Of a DNA stretch of 64,000 bases, positions 1-8,637 are shown one piece after another. The first letter of the stretch is position 1. Each line of letters starts with the position of its first letter. Source of the stretch: CATQHS01 sp963422655 (GTDB taxonomy: Bacteria; Actinomycetota; Acidimicrobiia; Acidimicrobiales; Aldehydirespiratoraceae); NCBI GenBank assembly GCA_963422655.1, contig OY730440.1:1736001-1800000 (forward strand), read 5' to 3'. Position numbers and translations under genes: made by a program. The notes beneath the pieces are model-generated. The model worked only from the letters and a program-made list of their open reading frames with translations, had not been told where the DNA came from and did not search any database.

Positions 1-7
1 CAAACCG

Positions 8-307
8 GTGTCGGAATCACTCGACTTGCTCTTGGCCACTATGAATGCTCCCCAGGTCGATGTGATAGCCAGGGTGTTCTCCTGTTGGCCCGAGATCGTC
101 GGGTCAGATCTGGCCTGTCACTGTGGTCCGGCCGCGGTGAGTGGCGACAACCTGGTTGTTGTTGCTGACGATCCGGTCTGGGCCAGTGAGCTTCAGTGGC
201 TGGAAAAGGAACTGCTGGAGCGACTGGCCGAGACCACCGGCACGAGTAGATTTCGGGCTGTTACGGTACGGGTGAAGCCGCACCGATCTCGGCCCTCCCG
301 CTGGTAG
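8..307 (+). CDS. DciA/DUF721 domain protein, possibly 5'-partial
   Basis: Small protein of the DciA (DUF721) family, whose members in many bacteria load or assist the replicative helicase and in actinobacteria sit between recF and gyrB. The domain is visible over the whole 99 residues: a Leu-rich start, the WPEIVG block near residue 27, the conserved His-Cys-Gly-Pro turn near residue 39, then a W-x-x-E-L helix and a basic C-terminus. The listed start is a GTG at 8, but the frame is open to the left edge, so a longer N-terminus outside the window is likely. It lies 78 bp before gyrB on the same strand. Function is inferred from family and position. Confidence 0.75.
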   Translation: MSESLDLLLATMNAPQVDVIARVFSCWPEIVGSDLACHCGPAAVSGDNLVVVADDPVWASELQWLEKELLERLAETTGTSRFRAVTVRVKPHRSRPSRW

Positions 308-385
308 AGTTGGCAGAGGTACCAGCCTTCCGACCAGCGGCTCCAAGGACTTCTCGCGTCGGCGGGAAAGGGTTTTTCTTGTGAC

Positions 386-2350
386 GTGACTGCCATTAGT
401 GAGTCCTCTTACAACGCGGAAGACATCACTGTCCTAGAAGGCCTTGAGGCGATCCGGCGCCGGCCCGGCATGTACATCGGATCTACCGGGCCCACCGGCC
501 TGCATCACTTGGTGTGGGAAGTTGTCGACAACTCCGTCGACGAAGCCATGGCCGGGTTCTGCCGTCTGATCGAAGTGACGATCCACCCCGACGGATCTTG
601 CGAGGTGATCGACGACGGGCGAGGCATCCCGGTCGATACCCACACCGAGATCGACCGGCCGGCAGCCGAGGTCGTGATGACCATGCTCCACGCCGGCGGA
701 AAGTTCGGCGGGGACGGGTACAAGGTCTCGGGCGGGCTTCACGGTGTGGGTCTGTCGGTGGTCAATGCCTTGTCCCGGCGGGTCGAGACGACGATCCATC
801 GTCATGGTCGAGTCCACTACATGGCTTTCGTGAACGGCGGCGAGCTCGAGGTCGAACTCGCCGATAGAGGTCCCTCCTCGCGTACCGGCACGAGCGTGCG
901 GTTCTGGCCCGACCCAGCCGTCTTCGATGATGTCTCGTTCCGGTTCCAGACGCTGGTGGAGCGATTCCAGATGATGGCGTTCTTGAACCGGGATCTCGAA
1001 ATCAGGAGCCGGGACCTGCGCCCGGACGCACCCGATGGCCACGAATGGACCGCGTTCAGGTACAGCGGCGGCATCGTCGATTTCGTCGGCTACCTCAACC
1101 ATTCCAAGGATCGACTCTTCGACACGGTCGGGCACTTCACCGGGTCTGCAGTTGTCGCTGGCAACTCCCATTTCGTCGAGGTCGCCTTCCAGTGGAATAC
1201 CGGTTTCAACACGGACGGGCTACACAGCTTTGCCAACGGCATCGCCACTCTCGAAGGGGGGATGCACGAGCAGGGATTCCGCGCTGCTCTGACCACCAGC
1301 ATCAATGCCTACGCCCGATCCCGTGGTCACCTCAAGGACCGGGACGAAAATCTCCAGGGTGAGGATATTCGTGAAGGCCTCACGGCCATCATCAGTGCCC
1401 GCATCTCGGAGCCCCAGTTCGAAGGGCAGACCAAATCAAAGCTGGGGAACACTTCGATGCGGTCACTGGTGCAGCGTGTAACCAACGAGAAGCTTTCGGA
1501 GTGGCTGGAAGAACACCCGGCCGAGGCCAGACATGTCATCACCAAGGCTCTCAACGCGTCCCGAGCCCGCATCGCGGCCGGCGATGTGCGTAAGGCGATC
1601 CGGGCCAAGTCGCTGTTCGACGGGGCCGGCATGCCCGACAAGCTCAAGGACTGCACAGCTCCGGACCCGGCGAGACGTGAGCTGTTCATCGTGGAAGGCG
1701 ACTCAGCCGGTGGGTCGGCTGTTCGAGCCCGGGATCCTTCTACCCAGGCCATCTTGCCCATCCGAGGCAAGATTTTGAACGTGGAGAGAACCCGTATCGA
1801 TAAGATGCTGAAGAACGCTGAGATCCAGGCTCTGATAACCGCAGTGGGCGCCGGCTTCGGGGCCGGGTCTGATCAGGTGGAGTCCGGTTTTGACATTTCG
1901 GCCATTCGCTACCACAAGATAATCGTTCTAGCCGACGCCGATGTAGACGGAAGCCATATTCGCACCCTGCTGCTCACGTTCTTCTATCGTCAGATGCGTC
2001 CCTTGGTGGAAGAAGGGCATGTCTATATCGCCCAACCTCCGCTGTATTCCACCCGGGTATCGACCAAGCGGATGGTGTATCTGGCCGACGACCTCGCCAA
2101 GGCCCGGTTCCTGGCCGACCACCCCGACTACAGCCGGGAGTTCCAGCGGCTCAAGGGCCTCGGAGAGATGGACTGGGAGGAACTGCGGGCTACCACTATG
2201 GATGTGAGCACCCGTAGCTTGTTGCAGGTCTCGGTTGAGCAGGCGGCCCTAGCTGACGGGGTGATCGGTGTACTCATGGGCGATGATGTGGAAGAACGCA
2301 AGGATTTTATAGTCAAGCACGCCCGAGAAGTTCGTAACCTTGATTTCTGA
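386..2350 (+). CDS. gyrB: DNA gyrase subunit B
   Basis: ATPase subunit of DNA gyrase, which with GyrA introduces negative supercoils. The 654-residue length fits the family. The GHKL ATPase shows VVDNSVDEA near residue 47, DDGRGIP near 75 and the lid loop GGLHGVG near 120. The TOPRIM domain has the catalytic EGDSAGGSA near residue 437 and the metal-binding DADVDG near 516. The GTG start at 386 is chosen because the GTG at 381 meets TGA after two codons; the frame then runs MTAISESSYNAED into the conserved LEGLEAIRRRPGMYIG. gyrA follows after 6 bp, so the two are surely co-transcribed. Confidence 0.98.
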   Translation: MTAISESSYNAEDITVLEGLEAIRRRPGMYIGSTGPTGLHHLVWEVVDNSVDEAMAGFCRLIEVTIHPDGSCEVIDDGRGIPVDTHTEIDRPAAEVVMTMLHAGGKFGGDGYKVSGGLHGVGLSVVNALSRRVETTIHRHGRVHYMAFVNGGELEVELADRGPSSRTGTSVRFWPDPAVFDDVSFRFQTLVERFQMMAFLNRDLEIRSRDLRPDAPDGHEWTAFRYSGGIVDFVGYLNHSKDRLFDTVGHFTGSAVVAGNSHFVEVAFQWNTGFNTDGLHSFANGIATLEGGMHEQGFRAALTTSINAYARSRGHLKDRDENLQGEDIREGLTAIISARISEPQFEGQTKSKLGNTSMRSLVQRVTNEKLSEWLEEHPAEARHVITKALNASRARIAAGDVRKAIRAKSLFDGAGMPDKLKDCTAPDPARRELFIVEGDSAGGSAVRARDPSTQAILPIRGKILNVERTRIDKMLKNAEIQALITAVGAGFGAGSDQVESGFDISAIRYHKIIVLADADVDGSHIRTLLLTFFYRQMRPLVEEGHVYIAQPPLYSTRVSTKRMVYLADDLAKARFLADHPDYSREFQRLKGLGEMDWEELRATTMDVSTRSLLQVSVEQAALADGVIGVLMGDDVEERKDFIVKHAREVRNLDF

Positions 2351-2356
2351 AGGCCT

Positions 2357-4834
2357 ATGACTACCGACTCTTCACCCGATCCGGCCCCGACCGACCGCTC
2401 CGATTCCAAAGACGTGACTGTTGTCGAGATCCAAGAGGAAATGGAGAGCTCCTTCATCGACTACGCCATGTCGGTGATCATCAGCCGAGCCCTTCCCGAC
2501 GCCCGGGATGGGCTGAAGCCCGTTCATCGGCGCATCCTGTGGTCGATGTTCGATCAGGGTTTCAGGCCCGATCGAAGTCATGTCAAGTGCGCTCGGGTGG
2601 TGGGCGATGTCATGGCTCGCTTCCACCCTCACGGCGATTCCGCCATCTATGACGCTCTGGCTCGAATGGCCCAACCGTTCTCGCTCTTGCATCCTCTCGT
2701 CGATTTCCACGGTAACTACGGCTCACCCGAGGACCCGCCGGCGGCGGCGCGTTATACCGAATGCCGGTTGGATCCCCTGGCCATGGCGATGCTGGCCGAT
2801 ATCGCTGAGTCCACTGTCGATTTCTCGAGCAACTACTCGAGCGATTTCGTGGAGCCCTCGGTGTTGCCGGCTCGGTTCCCGAACCTCTTGGTGAACGGCA
2901 GTCAGGGCATCGCGGTCGGTATGGCCACCAGTATCCCGCCTCACAACCTGGGAGAGGTCATCGACGCGGTCGTGCACCTCCTCGACGATCCCACCACCGA
3001 CTCAGAGACGCTACTGACCCTGATCAGCGGTCCCGATTTTCCCACCGGGGCTCGGATCCTGGGCCGACATCGGATCGAGAACGCCTACCGCACCGGTCGC
3101 GGGCCGGTAAAGATGCGAGCCACTGTAGAGGTGACCGAAATCGGGAACCGCACCGCGCTGGTGGTGACAGAGTTGCCCTATCAGGTGTCAGCCGGTGCGG
3201 TTGCACGGAAGATCGCGGCGCTGGTGAACGGCCGCCAGTTGGACGGGATCGCCGATGTCAACGACGAATCGTCGGGGGACGACACCCGCTTCGTCATTAC
3301 TTTGAAACGTTCCGCCAACCCAGAGGTGGTGCTCAACAATCTGTGGAAGAAGACGCCGCTTCAGTCCAGCTTCGCCGTGAACATGGTGGCGCTGGTCGAC
3401 GGCGTACCCCGAACGCTGACCTTGAAAGACGCTCTGGTGGCCTACACCGACCATCAGATCGAGGTGGTGACTCGCCGCTGCGAGCATCGTCTGACCGAGT
3501 CCAGGAACCGTCTTCATATTCTGGAGGGCCTCATCCGGGCGGTAGATCAGATAGACGGCATCATCGCCACCATCAGAGCCAGCCAGGACCGCCCCGAAGC
3601 CCGGCAGGCGCTGATGACTACCCCGTTCGAGTTCTCGGAGATCCAGGCCAACTACATCCTCGACATGGAGCTGGGCCGGCTCACCCGGTTGGGTCGAGAT
3701 CAGTTGTCCACCGAAGCCGACCAGAAGCGGACGCTCATAGCCGAGCTGGAAGCCATCCTGGCCCGCCCGGCCAAACTGCGGGAGGTGATCCGGGACGAGC
3801 TGATCTCTATCAAAGAGAGATTCGCCACTCCCCGCCGCACCCTCTTGGAGATCGATCCCGGTGAGATGGACATCGAGGATCTGATCGACGACGACGATCT
3901 TGTTTTTACCATGTCGGCATCGGGATACGTCAAGACGGTGCCGGTTCAGGAGTTCCGCCCTCAGAACCGGGGCGGACGAGGGGTGGCCGGAGCAAAATTG
4001 AAAGAAGCCGACACCGTCACCCACCTGATCCAGACCACCGCCCATTCGTATCTGCTGTTCTTCAGTAACCGGGGCCGGGTCTACCGGCTGAAGTCCCATG
4101 AGATCCCTGTCTCGTCTCGGACCAGTCGGGGTACGGCGATCGTCAATCTCTTGGCCCTGCAGGACGGAGAGCGGATCCAGGCCGTGATCGACACCAGGGA
4201 CTACGAGACGAACCGCTACCTTTTCTTCGCCACCGCCCGGGGTCGGGTGAAGAAGACGAAGTTCAGGGCTTACGACTCGTCTCGCCAGGCTGGGCTCATC
4301 GCCGTCAATCTGGTCGACGATGACGAACTCGTGGCCGTGATGCCCACCAACGGGCGCTACGACGTCTTGTTGTCGTCTCGGATGGGCCAGACCATCCGTT
4401 TCAGTGAGTCCGAGGTCCGGGAGATGGGTCGGACCGCAGCCGGTGTGATCGGACTGAAGTTCAAGCATGCCGGTGACCGGGTGGTGGGCTGTGACCTGGC
4501 TCGGGCCGGGGCCGCCCTGCTGCATGTGACCGCGCTCGGCTTCGGCAAGCGCACCGCGGTCGACGCCTTTCCTCGCAGAGGTCGAAATGGGCTGGGTGTG
4601 ATCGGTATCAAGCTGATGGAGGACAGAGGCTCGGTGGTGGGCACTCTCATGGTTGACGAAAGCGACGAGATACTGGCTGTGACCAGCAACGGTGTGATGA
4701 TCCGGATCCCGGCTGCCGGCATCTCGATGCAGGGACGAGCCGCTTCCGGTGTAAAGATGATGAACCCCGATCCGGGCGCCCAGGTCGTGGCTGTCGAGGT
4801 CGTTTCGGACCCTTCCCCCGTTATGAGAGAATGA
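2357..4834 (+). CDS. gyrA: DNA gyrase subunit A
   Basis: DNA breakage-reunion subunit of gyrase, 825 residues. The catalytic tyrosine is Tyr133 in AARYTE. The quinolone region keeps Ser95 and Asp99 (GDSAIYDAL), the drug-sensitive state by comparison with E. coli Ser83/Asp87. The C-terminal beta-pinwheel carries a GyrA box, QNRGGRG, near residue 536, needed for DNA wrapping, with a slightly altered second position (Asn for Arg/Lys). The start ATG is 6 bp after gyrB. The gene is followed after 15 bp by a TadE-like gene, so the operon continues. Confidence 0.98.
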   Translation: MTTDSSPDPAPTDRSDSKDVTVVEIQEEMESSFIDYAMSVIISRALPDARDGLKPVHRRILWSMFDQGFRPDRSHVKCARVVGDVMARFHPHGDSAIYDALARMAQPFSLLHPLVDFHGNYGSPEDPPAAARYTECRLDPLAMAMLADIAESTVDFSSNYSSDFVEPSVLPARFPNLLVNGSQGIAVGMATSIPPHNLGEVIDAVVHLLDDPTTDSETLLTLISGPDFPTGARILGRHRIENAYRTGRGPVKMRATVEVTEIGNRTALVVTELPYQVSAGAVARKIAALVNGRQLDGIADVNDESSGDDTRFVITLKRSANPEVVLNNLWKKTPLQSSFAVNMVALVDGVPRTLTLKDALVAYTDHQIEVVTRRCEHRLTESRNRLHILEGLIRAVDQIDGIIATIRASQDRPEARQALMTTPFEFSEIQANYILDMELGRLTRLGRDQLSTEADQKRTLIAELEAILARPAKLREVIRDELISIKERFATPRRTLLEIDPGEMDIEDLIDDDDLVFTMSASGYVKTVPVQEFRPQNRGGRGVAGAKLKEADTVTHLIQTTAHSYLLFFSNRGRVYRLKSHEIPVSSRTSRGTAIVNLLALQDGERIQAVIDTRDYETNRYLFFATARGRVKKTKFRAYDSSRQAGLIAVNLVDDDELVAVMPTNGRYDVLLSSRMGQTIRFSESEVREMGRTAAGVIGLKFKHAGDRVVGCDLARAGAALLHVTALGFGKRTAVDAFPRRGRNGLGVIGIKLMEDRGSVVGTLMVDESDEILAVTSNGVMIRIPAAGISMQGRAASGVKMMNPDPGAQVVAVEVVSDPSPVMRE

Positions 4835-4849
4835 CGCAAGGAATCTTCG

Positions 4850-5293
4850 ATGGGACGACCATCAGGTCGGGTCCGTTCCGATGCTGGTCAAGTAATGCCG
4901 CTGATGGTCGTTGCCATCGTGGTGATCACGGGACTGGCGATGGTGGCGACCGAGATCGGTGCAGTATTGGGCGAGGCGGCGAGAGCCCGAACCGCCGCCG
5001 ACGCGGCTGCTCTGGCCGGGGCGGCCCGGGGTCGGGCCGCCGCTACCGAGATGGCCGCGGCCAACGGGGCGGAGCTGGTGGACTTCAGCCGGACCGGTAA
5101 CCAGGTTGCGGTCACAGTGCGGGTCGGTCGGGCCGACCGTGAAGCTCGGGCTCAGGTCGTGGTGACCTGGGTCGAGCCCGATGACCCTCCCGATGACCCG
5201 GTCGTACGGGGGCTGAGTGGACAGAGCACTGGGGATCTTGGGGCACTGGGGAGCTTGGGCCTACACTCGTCCCGGCTCGACCAGCGCTGGTGA
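4850..5293 (+). CDS. TadE/Rv3654c-like pilin-type membrane protein
   Basis: Small secreted or membrane protein of 147 residues. After a basic N-terminus (MGRPSGRVRSDAGQ) there is one hydrophobic helix, about residues 15-39 (VMPLMVVAIVVITGLAMVAT), followed by an Ala-rich RTAADAAALAGA stretch. That pattern is typical of actinobacterial TadE-like proteins of Flp pilus loci. No other tad gene is nearby; instead it sits between gyrA and the DUF3566 gene. An AAGGA Shine-Dalgarno lies about 7 bp before the ATG. The C-terminus is Asp/Pro-rich and then low in complexity. Role in a pilus is inference; it may be a stand-alone surface protein. Confidence 0.7.
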   Translation: MGRPSGRVRSDAGQVMPLMVVAIVVITGLAMVATEIGAVLGEAARARTAADAAALAGAARGRAAATEMAAANGAELVDFSRTGNQVAVTVRVGRADREARAQVVVTWVEPDDPPDDPVVRGLSGQSTGDLGALGSLGLHSSRLDQRW

Positions 5294-5297
5294 GGCC

Positions 5298-5938
5298 ATG
5301 AGCGAAATCCCTCGACCCGAAGCCTCTCGGTCTCCGGGTGGGCGGCGGGGATTGGATCCTTTCGATCCTGTGAATCCTGGCCCGGTTACGGGTGGTACTG
5401 GTAGTGACCTCGGATCCGGTCCGGTCGCGACGCCGGTGATCCCCCGGGTTCCACCGGTGCAGGCATTTCTCGGACGTCGTCGGGCCAAGAAGCTCCGGGC
5501 CCGAAGGGTGCGTCGGCGCGTTCGCCACGTCGAGCCTTGGTCGGTGTTGAAGATCTCGCTCATCTTCTACTTCTGCTTGTGGGTGATCTTGCTCATGGCC
5601 GGTGTGATCCTGTGGAGCTTCGCTGTCAATTCGGGAACGGTCGAGAACGTCGAGAACTTCGTAACAGAGCTGGCCGCCCTTGAAAAGTTCGAGCTCAACG
5701 GTGAACAAATCTTCAGGGTCGTTGCCATCGGCGGGTTGGTGCTGGTGGTAGCCGGGGCGGGGTTCTCCGTCTTGGCGGCGGTGCTGTTCAACTTGATCAG
5801 CGACATAATCGGCGGGGTACGGGTGACGGTTGTCGAAGAGGAGACGGCTCGCTTGCGACCCCGTAGAGCCCAGCCCCAGCGCCGCCCTCCCACCGGTGGG
5901 TGGCCGGTAGTTCAGTCGACCGGTAGCGTGAGCGAACC

Positions 5939-5948
<10 letters not shown>
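5298..5948 (+). CDS. DUF3566 family transmembrane protein
   Basis: Membrane protein (216 aa) of the DUF3566 family, the Rv0007-type protein that follows gyrA in many actinobacteria. The first ~75 residues are Pro/Gly/Arg-rich and probably disordered. The conserved domain starts at about residue 80 (WSVLKISLIFYFCLW) and has two predicted membrane helices separated by a short extracellular loop with an ENVENFV helix. ATG 5298 is preferred over the in-frame 5217 because it follows the TadE stop by 4 bp. The stop codon TAG lies inside the following tRNA-Ile gene (tRNA positions 8-10), so the last three codons plus stop are tRNA sequence. The biochemical role of the family is not known to me. Confidence 0.85.
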
Positions 5949-6012
<64 letters not shown>

Positions 6013-6081
6013 CGCGGGTTGTCGGCAAATGACGGGGCTGAGGGCAGAACCGAGCCTCGTTCGTTCGGATCGGAGGCCAAT

Positions 6082-6261
6082 ATGGGTGCAGGACTGGTCC
6101 CGCTGATCCGGCGGGCGTTGACGGCCGTGTTGGTCGGGATGGCAATAGCGGCGGCGGTCCGGGTCCGGGTCCGGGGTGGGGTTCCTCCCCAGACGGGAGG
6201 TTGGCGCGAGCTTCGTGACGACGAGCTCCTCGGCGCCGACAACCCCGAGGACCGAAGCTGA
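6082..6261 (+). CDS. small single-pass membrane protein (59 aa)
   Basis: Short protein with one hydrophobic segment at about residues 5-26 (VPLIRRALTAVLVGMAIAAA), then a basic RVRVRG flank and a polar tail rich in Asp, Glu and Trp (GGWRELRDDELLGADN). The topology is probably N-out or N-in single pass. A good GGAGG Shine-Dalgarno lies 6 bp before the ATG. Its stop TGA (6259-6261) is one base from the GTG of the next gene, so translation is probably coupled. I do not recognise the family; it occupies the place where many actinobacteria have a tiny DLW-39-type protein after the tRNA-Ile, but the sequence is not convincingly that. Confidence 0.5.
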   Translation: MGAGLVPLIRRALTAVLVGMAIAAAVRVRVRGGVPPQTGGWRELRDDELLGADNPEDRS

Positions 6262-6262
6262 C

Positions 6263-7252
6263 GTGCGGGTTGCCGTCTTCGGCTCGGGCGCCACCGGAGC
6301 CCGGATAAGCCGCCAGTTGACGAACAGCGATGGGGTCGAGTCGGTCGAAGTTCACGACCCGGATCCACACCGCCTTCGTCGCATTTTGGCATCTTTGGGT
6401 CCGACCGCCGCCGCGGGCGATCCTCGGACCGTCGGTGTCGGTGTCGGTGTCGTCGTGATCGCCACACCTTCAGGCACCCAAGCAGGGATCGCTCGGCGCG
6501 CCGTCTCTGAAGGTGCCGCCGTAGTAGCCACGACCGATGACCTGAGCGAAACCCGGTCCCTGCTCGGGCTCGATGAGCAAGCTCGACACCTCCGGGTGCC
6601 GGTATTGGTGGGAGCGGGCTATATGCCGGGGTTCAGTTGCCTGCTGGCTCACCACGCCGCTTCCGAGCTCGACGGGGTGGATGAGGTTCATGTTTCCAAG
6701 GCCGGCACCGGTGGACCGGCCTGCGCCCGGCAACACCACCGTTCGTTGAGTAGCACCGCGCTCGATTGGCGCGACGGTCGTTGGACCCGCCGACCGGGGG
6801 GTTCGGGTCGGGAACTGTGCTGGTTCCCCGACCCGGTGTCGGGCCAAGACTGTTACCGGGCCTCCCTTCCCGACGCGTTGTTGCTGGCTCCGGCTTTCCC
6901 GGGGGTTGATCGGGTGACGGCCCGTATGGCGGCTACCCGCCGGGACCGGATCACAGCTCTGCTCCCGATGCTGATCCCACCCCATGTAGAGGGGGGAGTG
7001 GGGGCGGTTCGAGTCGAGGTTCGGGGCCGCCTCGGCACTGAGCGCCGGGTGGTGGTGCTGGGGTCCCGGCACAGCCCGGCTGTGGCTGCGGCTACGGTCG
7101 CGGCTTGTGCCGCGCTACATCTCCACGACTACGAGGTTTCGCCGGGAGCGCGTGGGCTGGCTTCCATCGAATATCCGGGTGCTCTGCTGCGCTCACTGGC
7201 GGTTCGGGGTCTTCGTCCGGCCCGCTTCGAGGGGTTCACGACCTTCGCTTGA
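6263..7252 (+). CDS. saccharopine dehydrogenase-like NAD(P)-binding protein
   Basis: Protein of 329 residues with an N-terminal Rossmann fold: VRVAVFGSGATGARISRQL at residues 1-19 gives the GxGxxG nucleotide-binding turn. VVVIATPSGTQ and AAVVATTDDL follow, and then a catalytic-type middle region GYMPGFSCLLAHHAASEL, as in saccharopine dehydrogenase-like and homoserine dehydrogenase-like oxidoreductases. No biosynthetic neighbour suggests a substrate. GTG 6263 is chosen because it begins exactly at the first beta strand and abuts the preceding small membrane protein; a longer in-frame start at 6176 would overlap that gene. Exact reaction unknown. Confidence 0.7.
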   Translation: MRVAVFGSGATGARISRQLTNSDGVESVEVHDPDPHRLRRILASLGPTAAAGDPRTVGVGVGVVVIATPSGTQAGIARRAVSEGAAVVATTDDLSETRSLLGLDEQARHLRVPVLVGAGYMPGFSCLLAHHAASELDGVDEVHVSKAGTGGPACARQHHRSLSSTALDWRDGRWTRRPGGSGRELCWFPDPVSGQDCYRASLPDALLLAPAFPGVDRVTARMAATRRDRITALLPMLIPPHVEGGVGAVRVEVRGRLGTERRVVVLGSRHSPAVAAATVAACAALHLHDYEVSPGARGLASIEYPGALLRSLAVRGLRPARFEGFTTFA

Positions 7253-7277
7253 TGCTTCGTCTCGAGGGTTCACGACC
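7228..7277. repeat. imperfect direct repeat across convergent gene ends
   Basis: A 16-base stretch (CGAGGGGTTCACGACC at 7228-7243) reappears one base shorter at 7263-7277. The first copy is inside the last codons of the dehydrogenase-like gene; the second runs into the 3' end of the convergent hisN-like gene. Confidence 0.6.
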
Positions 7278-8073
7278 CGGGTTCGGTGGTCCGGTCCGTC
7301 GGGTCGAGCAGAGCCAGGATGTCGTCATGGACCAAGCCGTTGGAAGCCACCGCGGATCCGTTACGCCAGCTCGTGGCGCCGGCCCGGTCCGAGAACCGCC
7401 CCCCGGCTTCGGTGAGCAGGATCGCCATCGGGGCCACGTCCCAATCGAAACACTCCGGGTCGATCATGGCTTCGGCTCGACCGGTGGCCACCAAGACGTA
7501 ACCGTAGGCATCGCCCCAGGTCCGGACATGGGCTCCGGTAGCGAGCACTCGATCGAGTGCGGGCTCGGGCCAGTAGGAGAAACCACTGGTGCACAGGTAG
7601 CTGTCGGCTATCTGGTGGTGTCGGCTGACCCGGCAGGCTTCGCCGTTCCAGAAGGCGCCGTGGCCACGGCCGGCCCATACGCACTCGTCGAGGGCGGGAA
7701 GATTGACGACCCCGACCGCAGGACCGTGCCCGTCGACGAGCGCGACCAGGTTGGCGAAGAGGGGTACGCCTCGAATGAAGGCCTTGGTCCCGTCGATGGG
7801 GTCGATTACCCACAGTCGATCGGTCGTGCCCGGCCTGTCGCTGCCCTCTTCACCCAGTAGGGCGTCGTCGGGAAACCGGGAGTGGATCAGTTCGCGCAGC
7901 AGCTCCTCCACTTCCCGGTCGGCGGTGGTGACGGGTGAGCCATCCGGCTTGTGTTCCAGACAGAGGTCGGCCCGCTGGTACCACCTCAAGGCGAGGTCGC
8001 CAGCCCGGCGGGCTGCGTCGACCGCGAAGTCGATGAGAGCGTCGTCGGCGGCGGGCGCCGTCATGGAGGCCAT
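7270..8073 (-). CDS. inositol monophosphatase family protein (HisN-like phosphatase)
   Basis: Mg-dependent phosphatase of the IMPase superfamily, 267 residues. The metal site is clear: GEE at residues 74-76, WVIDPIDGTKAF at 88-99 (Asp91, Asp94), and DWDVAPMAILLTEAGG near residue 209. The WGDAYGY block and overall pattern resemble actinobacterial histidinol-phosphate phosphatase (HisN), but no his gene is nearby, so inositol-1-phosphate or another phosphomonoester is possible. It is convergent with the preceding gene (17 bp gap). The ATG at 8073 or the one three codons later could be used. Confidence 0.8.
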   Translation of the reverse strand: MASMTAPAADDALIDFAVDAARRAGDLALRWYQRADLCLEHKPDGSPVTTADREVEELLRELIHSRFPDDALLGEEGSDRPGTTDRLWVIDPIDGTKAFIRGVPLFANLVALVDGHGPAVGVVNLPALDECVWAGRGHGAFWNGEACRVSRHHQIADSYLCTSGFSYWPEPALDRVLATGAHVRTWGDAYGYVLVATGRAEAMIDPECFDWDVAPMAILLTEAGGRFSDRAGATSWRNGSAVASNGLVHDDILALLDPTDRTTEPGS

Positions 8074-8143
8074 GATAAGCGACGCGCTTTGGCGATGGTG
8101 GAGATCTGACCGGCAATGTCAGCCGGAGTGACAGCCATTTCGA

Positions 8144-8166
8144 GTATATAACTGTATATTTTAGTC
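8144..8166 (+). promoter_or_regulatory. AT-rich promoter with -10 hexamer placed for a leaderless transcript
   Basis: Within GC-rich surroundings this stretch is strikingly AT-rich. A TATATT hexamer at 8155-8160 ends 6 bases before the ATG at 8167 and there is no Shine-Dalgarno, which is the actinobacterial leaderless arrangement. A second candidate, TATAAC, is at 8146-8151. Confidence 0.5.
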
Positions 8167-8544
8167 ATGTACCATATATTTCAGATGTACCAAGATGCTA
8201 TGGACCGGGCCGTTCGAGCTGAACGATGTCAGGAGGTCGCCGATCTCCTCGACAGCCGGCGGAGACTGATGACCGAACGGCATCGACCCGCGGTCCGTCT
8301 TCACACCAATCGAGTATGGACAGGACAAGCGGCTGCGGCCAGCCGGGAAACTTTGAGGAATCAAGTAGTGACACGGCTGTATAACTGCGCTCTCGACGTA
8401 GCCGCCGTCAGTAGTCGATTGCGGGCCCGGGGCACGAGCCTGGCCCGAGAAGCATACGAGTTGAGTCGCCGGGCCCATGAAGCCGAAGCGGCATTGGCTC
8501 GAAGCGCGGTCATGGAAGCGGGATCCACCCGAGACCAGGACTAA
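8167..8544 (+). CDS. small helical protein with a WTG motif (WXG100-like)
   Basis: A 125-residue, charged, Ala/Arg-rich protein predicted to be mostly helical. It contains NRVWTGQAAAASRETL at residues 48-63, so a W-x-G turn followed by a heptad-like helix and a second long helix (LARGTSLAREAYELSRR region). This is the layout of WXG100/ESX-like hairpins and of small actinobacterial proteins with a WtGpAA signature. No ESX secretion gene is in the window. It has no Shine-Dalgarno; see the leaderless promoter in front. The last 11 codons are contained in a 34-bp repeat that is duplicated just downstream. Family membership is tentative. Confidence 0.55.
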   Translation: MYHIFQMYQDAMDRAVRAERCQEVADLLDSRRRLMTERHRPAVRLHTNRVWTGQAAAASRETLRNQVVTRLYNCALDVAAVSSRLRARGTSLAREAYELSRRAHEAEAALARSAVMEAGSTRDQD

Positions 8545-8610
8545 GGTTTGGCGGTCTTGGATACGTCACGCCGGGTGGTCATGGAAGCGGGATCCACCCG
8601 AGACCAGGAC
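8508..8610. repeat. perfect 34-bp direct repeat, period 69
   Basis: The 34 bases at 8508-8541 (beginning GGTCATGGAAGCGGGATCCA, ending GACCAGGAC) recur without mismatch at 8577-8610. The first copy encodes the last 11 residues of the WTG protein; the second is non-coding, between that gene and the oxidase gene. Confidence 0.95.
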
Positions 8611-8637
8611 CGGCCCGTCTGAGGTAGGGTCACTCGT

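Noticed and set aside
3188..4525. 445-codon minus-strand frame
   Set aside because: Antisense to gyrA, whose C-terminal beta-pinwheel motifs are certain.
2357..4834. quinolone-resistance change in gyrA
   Set aside because: Ser95 and Asp99 are the sensitive-type residues.
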